Assembly: GCA_963812335.1 (NCBI GenBank)
Contig: CAWEUU010000004.1
Span: forward strand, 186,001-250,000
Length of the DNA: 64,000 nucleotides
Direction: 5' to 3'
Origin: VRUE01 sp963812335
GTDB lineage: Bacteria > Actinomycetota > Thermoleophilia > Solirubrobacterales > 70-9
Below the pieces are notes generated by a model, which saw only the letters and a list, made by a program, of their open reading frames with translations, did no database searches and was not told the origin of the DNA. The first letter of the stretch is position 1. Each line of letters starts with the position of its first letter. Positions 25,203 through 31,708 of the stretch are shown one piece after another. The translations under genes were made by a program, and so were the position numbers.

Positions 25203-26090
25203 ATGGCCGAGAGAGCTACGTTTCGCGTAAAGACCGGCCTCGCCGAGATGCTGAAGGGCGGGGTGATCATGGACGTGGTCACGCCGGAGCAGGCGCGGAT
25301 CGCTGAGGCCGCCGGCGCCTGCGCCGTGATGGCGCTGGAGCGCGTGCCTGCCGACATCCGCCGCGATGGCGGCGTCGCCCGCATGTCGGACCCGACGATG
25401 ATCAAGGGGATCCAGGAGTCGGTGACGATCCCGGTGATGGCGAAGGCGCGGATCGGCCACTTCGCCGAGGCCCAGGTCCTACAGGCGCTCGAGGTCGACT
25501 ACATCGACGAGTCGGAGGTGCTGACTCCGGCCGACGAGCGCAACCACATCGACAAGCTCGCCTTCGAGGCCCCGTTTGTCTGCGGTGCGACCAACCTCGG
25601 TGAGGCGCTGCGGCGGATCGGCGAGGGGGCGGCGATGATCCGCTCCAAGGGTGAGGCCGGCACCGGCAACGTGGTCGAGGCCGTGCGCCACATGCGCGAA
25701 ATCGTCGGCGGGATCAAGCAGCTCGGCCTGCTCGGTCCGGAGGAGTTGTCGGCGGCGGCGAAAGAGCACCGGGCGCCGCTCGAAGTCGTGCACGAGGTCG
25801 CCGGCCAGGGATGCCTGCCGGTGCCGCTGTTCTGCGCCGGCGGGATCGCGACCCCGGCGGACGCGGCGCTGATGATGCAGCTCGGCGCCGAGGGTAACTT
25901 CGTCGGCTCGGGGATCTTCAAGAGTGCCGACCCGGAGCGCCGCGGTAGGGCGATCGTCGAGGCGACCACGCACTTCAATGACCCCGAGCGGGTCGCCGCG
26001 GCCTCCGCCGGGCTCGGCGAGGCGATGCCGGGTCTGGAGATCTCCGAGCTGGCCGCGGCCGATTCGCTGCTGCAGGGCCGCGGTGCCTGA
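25203..26090 (+). CDS. pdxS: Pyridoxal 5'-phosphate synthase lyase subunit
   Basis: 295-residue PdxS. It makes PLP from ribose 5-phosphate, glyceraldehyde 3-phosphate and ammonia supplied by PdxT. The key residues are at the standard positions: Asp24 (MDVVTPEQ), Lys81 (VMAKARIGH) and Lys149 (RSKGEAGTGN). The length is normal. It overlaps pdxT by 8 bases. The two form the expected 12+12 complex. PLP is used by thrC in this same window. Confidence 0.97.
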   Translation: MAERATFRVKTGLAEMLKGGVIMDVVTPEQARIAEAAGACAVMALERVPADIRRDGGVARMSDPTMIKGIQESVTIPVMAKARIGHFAEAQVLQALEVDYIDESEVLTPADERNHIDKLAFEAPFVCGATNLGEALRRIGEGAAMIRSKGEAGTGNVVEAVRHMREIVGGIKQLGLLGPEELSAAAKEHRAPLEVVHEVAGQGCLPVPLFCAGGIATPADAALMMQLGAEGNFVGSGIFKSADPERRGRAIVEATTHFNDPERVAAASAGLGEAMPGLEISELAAADSLLQGRGA

Positions 26091-26673
26091 GCTCCGCCTC
26101 GGCGTCCTCGCGATCCAGGGCGGTTTCGAAGCGCATCTGAGGATCCTGCGCGGGCTCGGTGCCGAGGCGACCGAGGTGCGCGCGCCGGCGCAGCTCGAGG
26201 ATCTCGACGGCCTCGTGATCCCGGGTGGGGAGAGCACGACGATCGTCAAGGGGATCGAGTCGTCCGGCCTCGAGGGGCCGATTCGTGCCCATCATGCGGC
26301 CGGCGGGGCCGTGTTGGGCACCTGCGCCGGGCTGATCGTCTGCGACGATGCCCATCTCGGCCTGCTTGACGTGACCGCGCGGCGCAACGCCTTCGGCCGC
26401 CAGCTGCAGAGCTTCGAGGCCGACCTTGCAGTTGAGGGAATCGGTGACGAGCTGCTGCACGCGGTCTTCATCCGCGCCCCCTGGGTCGAGCGGGCCGGTG
26501 CCGGCGTCGAGGTGCTGGCGAGCTACGAGGGTCACCCGGTGGCGGTGCGCGAGGGCGCCGTCCTCGCCTGCGCCTTCCATCCAGAGCTGACCGAAGATTC
26601 CCGGCTGCATGCTTTGTTTATGGCAATAGCGACCAAGGCGCGCGAGGGCGCGTGGGAGGGGGCAGGGACGTGA
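26083..26673 (+). CDS. pdxT: Pyridoxal 5'-phosphate synthase glutaminase subunit
   Basis: A 196-residue glutaminase that feeds ammonia to PdxS. GTG 26083 gives the family's usual start VPELRLGVLAIQGGFEAHL. Triad: Cys81 in GTCAGLI, His166 and Glu168 in AFHPELT; GGESTT near residue 49 is the oxyanion/glutamine-binding loop. The stop overlaps the next gene's GTG (GTGA). Confidence 0.96.
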   Translation: MPELRLGVLAIQGGFEAHLRILRGLGAEATEVRAPAQLEDLDGLVIPGGESTTIVKGIESSGLEGPIRAHHAAGGAVLGTCAGLIVCDDAHLGLLDVTARRNAFGRQLQSFEADLAVEGIGDELLHAVFIRAPWVERAGAGVEVLASYEGHPVAVREGAVLACAFHPELTEDSRLHALFMAIATKAREGAWEGAGT

Positions 26674-27773
26674 GAGACCCGAGAGCAGAAGCGCTGGCGA
26701 AGATCCTGGTCGGCTACTCGACCGAGGTCCAGGAGGGCGAGGTCGTCTCGATCGACGGCGAGGCGGCTGCTGAGCCGCTGCTGCTGGCGGTGTACGAGGA
26801 GGTGCTGAAGGCCGGCGCCAACCCGGTCATGAACGTCTCGCTCGACGGCCAGGGGGCGATCTACTACAAGCACGCGAGCGACGCTCAACTCGACTGGATT
26901 TCGCCGACCTCCGAATGGCTGCTCGACAACGTCGACGTGCGCATTGCGGTCGGCGCCAGCACCAACACGCGTGAGCTGTCGGGCGTGCCGCCGCAGCGCC
27001 AGACCCGGCGCCATCAAGCAACCGGCGAGCTGCTCGGTCGGGCGATGGAGCGCAGCGCCAAGGGCGAGTTCCGTTGGGTCTACACGCTCTTCCCGACCAA
27101 CGCCTACGCGTCGGAGGCGGAGATGAGCCTGAGCGACTACGAGGACTTCTACTACGGCGCCTGCCTCGCCGACGACCCCGAGCCGCTGACCGCCTGGAAG
27201 CGTGCCTCGGAGGAGTGCAGGCGCCTCGCCGAGTGGATAGAGGGCCACGAGGAGGTGCGGGTCGTCGCTCCCGGCACCGACATCAAGCTTGGCATCGCCG
27301 GGCGCAAGTTCATCCCCTGCGACGGTCGCCACAACATGCCTGACGGCGAGTTCTTCACCGGCCCGGTCGAGGACTCGGTCGAGGGCGAGGTCAGCTTCCA
27401 CCTGCCGGCCACGATCGGCGGCCGCGAGGTTGCCGGCGTGAAGCTGCGCTTCGAGGCCGGCAAGGTCGTCGACGCGAGCGCCGAGCGCGGCGAGGAGTTC
27501 CTGATCGGGCTGCTCGACACCGACGAGGGCGCCCGCCGCCTCGGTGAGCTCGGGATCGGCACCAACTACGCGATCGACCGTGGCACCCGCGAGGTCCTGC
27601 TCGACGAGAAGCTCGGCGGCACCGTCCACATGGCGGTCGGCAAAAGCTATCCCGAGTCAGGCGGCGAAAACGAGTCCGCAGTGCACACCGACCTGGTCTG
27701 CGACCTGCGCCTCGGCGGCAAGCTGGAAGTCGACGGCGAGACGATGCAGGAAGACGGCAAGTTCGTCGTGTAA
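26670..27773 (+). CDS. M29-family metalloaminopeptidase
   Basis: A 367-residue cytosolic aminopeptidase of the AmpS/thermophilic-aminopeptidase M29 family. The GTG at 26670 overlaps the pdxT stop. The two-metal-site residues are expected in GRHNMPDGEFFTGPVEDS, TNYAIDRGT and SAVHTDLVCDL, all of which are seen in order. Released amino acids feed general metabolism. Its coupling to pdxST is probably only positional. It converges on a small membrane protein 4 bases beyond its stop. Confidence 0.9.
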   Translation: MRDPRAEALAKILVGYSTEVQEGEVVSIDGEAAAEPLLLAVYEEVLKAGANPVMNVSLDGQGAIYYKHASDAQLDWISPTSEWLLDNVDVRIAVGASTNTRELSGVPPQRQTRRHQATGELLGRAMERSAKGEFRWVYTLFPTNAYASEAEMSLSDYEDFYYGACLADDPEPLTAWKRASEECRRLAEWIEGHEEVRVVAPGTDIKLGIAGRKFIPCDGRHNMPDGEFFTGPVEDSVEGEVSFHLPATIGGREVAGVKLRFEAGKVVDASAERGEEFLIGLLDTDEGARRLGELGIGTNYAIDRGTREVLLDEKLGGTVHMAVGKSYPESGGENESAVHTDLVCDLRLGGKLEVDGETMQEDGKFVV

Positions 27774-27777
27774 GCGC

Positions 27778-28188
27778 CTATTGGCTTGGCAAGGGCGAGC
27801 CGGCGAGCAGGAAGAACCAGGCTACGAAGACGAAGCCGGCCAGTAGGACGGAGCCCATCATCACGGCCTCGACCACGGTGGTCGAGCCCGCCCCGCTGCC
27901 GGTGTCGCGCATGCTTTTGAGCCAGTTGGGCCGCATCGGAGCCAGCCGGTCGGTGCCTGTGACGCGCATGTAGAGGGCGTTGAGGCGGCCGATCAGCCAG
28001 GCGTCGAAGACGATCGTGACCAGGATTCCGATCGCGACCACGGCGTAGGGCCCGGTCGCGGGGAACTGTGTGGCGGCGAGCTTCGAGGCGATGTAGATCC
28101 AGCCGACCGGGATTGCCGTCCACAGGGCCAGGGCGGCGAGCAGCATGACGACGAATATGGCGCTCGCGGCGAATCCCCGCACGCTCAT
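27778..28188 (-). CDS. Small membrane protein of unknown function
   Basis: A 136-residue protein with about three membrane helices (ASAIFVVMLLAALALWTAI; YAVVAIGILVTIVFDAWLIG; VVEAVMMGSVLLAGFVFVAW). The ATG at 28188 overlaps the TAGAAT box of the divergent yebC promoter. No known motif. Confidence 0.6.
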   Translation of the reverse strand: MSVRGFAASAIFVVMLLAALALWTAIPVGWIYIASKLAATQFPATGPYAVVAIGILVTIVFDAWLIGRLNALYMRVTGTDRLAPMRPNWLKSMRDTGSGAGSTTVVEAVMMGSVLLAGFVFVAWFFLLAGSPLPSQ

Positions 28189-28193
28189 AGAAT
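28188..28193 (+). promoter_or_regulatory. -10 element of a near-leaderless promoter for yebC
   Basis: TAGAAT followed by eight bases and the yebC ATG, with no ribosome site. It overlaps the start codon of the divergent membrane protein gene. Confidence 0.45.
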
Positions 28194-28201
28194 GGCAAAC
28201 G

Positions 28202-28951
28202 ATGTCCGGACACTCGAAGTGGTCTTCGATCAAACACAAGAAGGGCGCTGCCGACGCCAAACGCGGCAAGCTCTTCACCAAGCTGGCGCGGGCGATAACG
28301 GTCGCGGCGCGCGATGGCGGCGGTGACCCCGAGGGCAATGCGGCGCTGGCGACGGCGATCCAGAAGGCGCGAGACGCATCGATGCCGAAGGACAACATCC
28401 AGCGTGCCGTCGACCGGGGCTCCGGTGTGGGTAGTGACGCGGCGGCGATCGAAACGATCCTTTTCGAGGGCTACGGCCCGGGCGGCGCCGCGATCCTGGT
28501 CGAGGCGCTGACCGACAACCGCAACCGCGCCAGCGCTGACATCCGCCATGCCTTCACGAAGCACAACGGCAGCCTCGGCGAGCCTGGCTCGGTCGCCTGG
28601 ATCTTCGAGAAGCGCGGCGTAATCGCCGTCGACGGCAGTCGCTACGGCGAGGACGACCTGATCGCCGCGATCGACGCCGGCGCCGAGGATGTCAGCGAAG
28701 AGGGAGAGCTACTGCGCGTGCTCTGCGAGCCGGCCGACCTGAGCGCGGTGCGCGAGGCGCTCGAGGCCGGCGGGGTGGAGATCCGGTCCTCAGAAGTGGC
28801 GATGGAGCCGAAGAGCACTGTCGAGGTGGTCGGCAACGAGGCCAAGTCGCTGCTCGGACTGATCGAGGACCTCGAAGAGCACGACGATGTCAACGAGGTC
28901 CACGCCAACTTTGACATCCCCGATGAGGTGCTCCAGAAACTGGCTGCCTGA
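28202..28951 (+). CDS. yebC: YebC/PmpR-family regulatory protein
   Basis: A 249-residue YebC-family protein. The start SGHSKWSSIKHKKGAADAKR is diagnostic, as are RAITVAARDGGGDPEGN and ALTDNRNRASADIRHAFTKH. Family members act as transcription regulators and, in recent work, as translation factors for polyproline stalls. The position directly before ruvCAB is the common bacterial order. Confidence 0.95.
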   Translation: MSGHSKWSSIKHKKGAADAKRGKLFTKLARAITVAARDGGGDPEGNAALATAIQKARDASMPKDNIQRAVDRGSGVGSDAAAIETILFEGYGPGGAAILVEALTDNRNRASADIRHAFTKHNGSLGEPGSVAWIFEKRGVIAVDGSRYGEDDLIAAIDAGAEDVSEEGELLRVLCEPADLSAVREALEAGGVEIRSSEVAMEPKSTVEVVGNEAKSLLGLIEDLEEHDDVNEVHANFDIPDEVLQKLAA

Positions 28952-28995
28952 CCTGCAGCGGAAGGCATCCGAGGCGATTCCCAGAATCACTTCCC

Positions 28996-29508
28996 ATGCA
29001 AGTCGTGATGGGGATCGACCCCGGTTCCGCCAACCTTGGATTCGGCATCGTCCGGGTTGAGGGCAACCGCATGGTCGCGCTCGACGGGGGCGTGGTCGAA
29101 ACGACCGCCGCGCTGCCGATGGAGCGCCGCCTCGAGCGTATCCACGGTGAGCTGGGCGAGCTGCTCGCCTGGCATGAGCCGGCGGCGCTGGCGCTGGAGG
29201 AGGTCTTCTTCGGCAAGAACGTGCAGACGGCGATGACCGTCGGCCGGGCCAGCGGAGTGGCGATGCTCGCCGCAGCGCAGGCCGGCGTCGAGTGCTTCAC
29301 CTACACCCCGCAGGCGATCAAGATGGCGGTCTGTGGCAGTGGTGCCGCGGACAAGAAGCAGGTGCAGCGGATCGTCGGGACGCTGCTCGGCCTGCCCGAG
29401 CCGCCCGAGCCCGACCACGCCGCGGACGCGCTCGCGGTCGCGATCTGCCACGGCGGCGGGGCCGGCCACCGGGCGGCCGCCGCGGTCGCCACGGGGGCGG
29501 CGCGATGA
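28996..29508 (+). CDS. ruvC: Holliday junction endonuclease RuvC
   Basis: 170-residue resolvase cutting Holliday junctions. The four-acid metal site is visible: Asp8 in GIDPGSANLGFGI, Glu68/Glu69 in ALEEVFFGKN, Asp140-His141 and Asp144 in PDHAADALAVAI. ATG 28996 or ATG 29008 could be used. The stop overlaps the ruvA start (ATGA). Confidence 0.96.
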   Translation: MQVVMGIDPGSANLGFGIVRVEGNRMVALDGGVVETTAALPMERRLERIHGELGELLAWHEPAALALEEVFFGKNVQTAMTVGRASGVAMLAAAQAGVECFTYTPQAIKMAVCGSGAADKKQVQRIVGTLLGLPEPPEPDHAADALAVAICHGGGAGHRAAAAVATGAAR

Positions 29509-30089
29509 TCGCCGCGGTGCGCGGCGAGGTGATGGTCCGCCGGCCCGATCACGTCGTGATCGACGCCGGCGGGGTCGGCTACAAGCTGAGCGTCTCGGCC
29601 GAGACGCTGAAGGCGGTCCCTGCGACGGGTCGCGAGGCCTTTCTGCAGGCCGAGCTGGTCGCCCGCGAGGACTCGCTGGCGCTCTTCGGCTTTGCCTCTG
29701 AGGAGGAGCGCGATCTCTTCCTGCAGCTCGTCTCGGTCGGCGGGGTCGGCCCAAAAGTCGCGATCGCCGTGCTCTCCGGTGGTCCGGCGCGCGAACTGCT
29801 GCGGGCGATCGCCGCCGGCGACGCGAAACGCTTCCAGGCCGCGCCGGGGATCGGCAAGCGCACCGCCGAGCGGATCATCGTCGAGCTGCGCGAGAAGGTG
29901 ACCGGAGCGCTCGAGGATGAGGTCGCGCTTGCCGCTGGGGACGGCGACCCGCGGGCACTCGCCCGCGATGGCCTGGTCAACCTCGGCTACCAGCCGCTGG
30001 AAGCCGAGCAGCTGCTCGAAGGGATCGACGGCGGTGACGCCGAGGAGCTCCTGGCGACGGCGCTGCGCAAGGCCGGAGGAAGGGCATGA
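29505..30089 (+). CDS. ruvA: Holliday junction branch migration protein RuvA
   Basis: 194 residues. The N-terminal OB-fold (MIAAVRGEVMVRRPDHVVID) leads to two helix-hairpin-helix motifs (VGGVGPKVAIAVLS; APGIGKRTAERIIVELR) that grip the junction, and a C-terminal domain III that contacts RuvB. ATG 29505 overlaps the ruvC stop; the ruvA stop overlaps the ruvB ATG. Confidence 0.96.
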   Translation: MIAAVRGEVMVRRPDHVVIDAGGVGYKLSVSAETLKAVPATGREAFLQAELVAREDSLALFGFASEEERDLFLQLVSVGGVGPKVAIAVLSGGPARELLRAIAAGDAKRFQAAPGIGKRTAERIIVELREKVTGALEDEVALAAGDGDPRALARDGLVNLGYQPLEAEQLLEGIDGGDAEELLATALRKAGGRA

Positions 30090-31222
30090 CCGCTGAGCCA
30101 ATAAGAACCCCGGGCGTCGAAGGTGCGCCCGCCGCCCCAGGACGCGGGAGCGAGAGCCAGTCCTTGGCTGATTTTTCTGGCTCTCGCGGGAGCAGAGGTA
30201 GCGGCGGCGATGCCCGCGTCCACGACGCCGGTGCCGACCCGCCCGACGAGGATCTCGACCGCTCGCTTCGACCGCTGACATTAAGCGACTTCGTCAACCA
30301 GGAGCAGGTCACCGATCAGCTGGCGATCTTCATCGAGGCGGCGCGAGGCCGCGGCGAGCCGCTCGACCACGTCCTGCTCGCCGGGCCGCCCGGGCTCGGC
30401 AAGACCTCGCTGGCCCACATCGTCGCCGCCGAGATGGAGGTGCCGCTGGTCCAGACCGCCGGCCCGGCGCTGGAGCGCAAGGCCGACGTCGCCTCCTTCC
30501 TCACCTCCCTGGAGCCGGGCAGCGTCTTCTTCGTCGATGAGATTCACCGCCTCGGCCGGGCGGTAGAGGAGACGCTCTATCCGGCGATGGAGGACGGCGA
30601 GCTGCCGGTTGTGCTCGGCCAGGGCGCCGGCGCCCGCACGGTCACCTTGCCGCTGCCGCCGTTCACGCTGATCGGGGCAACCACCCGCGCCGGGTTGCTG
30701 ACGACGCCGCTGCGCGACCGCTTCGGGGTCAGCCACCGGCTCGAGCACTACACCCCGGAGCACCTGGCCCAGATCGTCAAGCGCTCGGCCGGCATCCTCG
30801 AGGTCGAAATCGACGCCGAGGGCGCCCATGCGATCGCCTCGCGCTCACGCGGCACCCCGCGTGTGGCCAACCGGCTGCTCAAGCGCGTGCGCGACTTTGC
30901 CCAGGTCAAGGGCAGCGGCCGGGTCGACGCCGCGGTCGCCGCGGCGGGCCTGGAGATGCTCGAGGTCGACGCCGGCGGGCTCGACCGCAGCGACCGCAAC
31001 CTGCTCGACACGATCGCCGGCAAGTTTGGCGGCGGCCCGGTCGGGCTTTCGACCCTGGCCGTTGCGATCGGCGAGGAGCAGGACACGATCGAGGATGTGC
31101 TCGAGCCCTATCTGCTCCAGGAGGGCTTGCTGAAGCGAACTCCGCGTGGTCGTGTGCTGACTGAGCGGGCCTACGAGCACCTCGGTCTGCCCGTGCCCAA
31201 AGAAGCGCACAGTCTGTTCTGA
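30086..31222 (+). CDS. ruvB: Holliday junction DNA helicase RuvB with an unusual N-terminal extension
   Basis: A 378-residue AAA+ motor for branch migration. Walker A GPPGLGKTS (about residue 100), Walker B FVDEIHRLG, sensor 1 GATTRAGLL and the arginine-finger PLRDRFG are present, with the C-terminal winged helix intact. The family usually begins near LRPLTLSDFVNQEQV; here about 60 residues rich in Ser/Gly/Pro precede it. An 11-bp inverted repeat (30150-30187) codes for part of that extension, suggesting an inserted element. ATG 30086 overlaps the ruvA stop. Confidence 0.95.
   Translation: MTAEPIRTPGVEGAPAAPGRGSESQSLADFSGSRGSRGSGGDARVHDAGADPPDEDLDRSLRPLTLSDFVNQEQVTDQLAIFIEAARGRGEPLDHVLLAGPPGLGKTSLAHIVAAEMEVPLVQTAGPALERKADVASFLTSLEPGSVFFVDEIHRLGRAVEETLYPAMEDGELPVVLGQGAGARTVTLPLPPFTLIGATTRAGLLTTPLRDRFGVSHRLEHYTPEHLAQIVKRSAGILEVEIDAEGAHAIASRSRGTPRVANRLLKRVRDFAQVKGSGRVDAAVAAAGLEMLEVDAGGLDRSDRNLLDTIAGKFGGGPVGLSTLAVAIGEEQDTIEDVLEPYLLQEGLLKRTPRGRVLTERAYEHLGLPVPKEAHSLF
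30150..30187. repeat. Inverted repeat inside the ruvB 5' coding region
   Basis: Arms GCGAGAGCCAG (30150-30160) and CTGGCTCTCGC (30177-30187) are perfect complements around a 16-base AT-richer loop. It encodes about residues 22-35 of RuvB, in the non-conserved N-terminal extension. Confidence 0.75.
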
Positions 31223-31249
31223 ACACAGTCTCAGTAACCTGAGCGCGGG

Positions 31250-31705
31250 ATGCCTTTCTTCATCTGCCCCAACTGCGGGAACAGGGAGCTGAGCGCCGAC
31301 CGGACGGCCGGTTTCAGCGCGCGGCCGAAGGGCTGCTCGAAGTGCGGTTTCGGCTTCGTCTTCGAGCTGCTCGACGACTACTACCCGGCGCCCAACGCGG
31401 CCTTCTTCGTCTGCGACCAGCAGGCGCGGGTGATCGATGCCGGCCGCGGTAGCTTCGAGCTGACCGGGCTCACCGACGAGGACGTGATCGGTCGCCCGGT
31501 GAAAGAAGTGCTGGGCCTGGAATGGCGGCAGGCAGGCGACAACGGCGACCCGATCGACACCTCGCTGGAGTGGGGCGTGCGCTCGCTCGGGAAAAAGGTC
31601 TCGGTCAACGCCGAGGGCGATCTGCCTGCGGAGGCGGTTGCGGACGTCTTTCCAGCCTACGACGACGACGGCGGCCTGCTGATCGTCCTGACGCCGGAGA
31701 GCTGA
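31250..31705 (+). CDS. Zinc-ribbon plus PAS-like domain protein
   Basis: A 151-residue cytoplasmic protein. Cys6-x2-Cys9 (FICPNCGNRE) and a second CSKC pair at about residues 29-32 make a rubredoxin-like zinc ribbon. The rest (AAFFVCDQQARVIDAGRGSFELTGLTDEDVIGR) reads as a PAS domain with the usual NxxF-type core. It might sense a ligand or redox state and bind nucleic acid or protein. It lies 27 bases after ruvB and 3 bases before secDF, where many bacteria have yajC. A TAACCT at 31235 may be a promoter. Function unknown. Confidence 0.7.
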   Translation: MPFFICPNCGNRELSADRTAGFSARPKGCSKCGFGFVFELLDDYYPAPNAAFFVCDQQARVIDAGRGSFELTGLTDEDVIGRPVKEVLGLEWRQAGDNGDPIDTSLEWGVRSLGKKVSVNAEGDLPAEAVADVFPAYDDDGGLLIVLTPES

Positions 31706-31708
31706 CGG

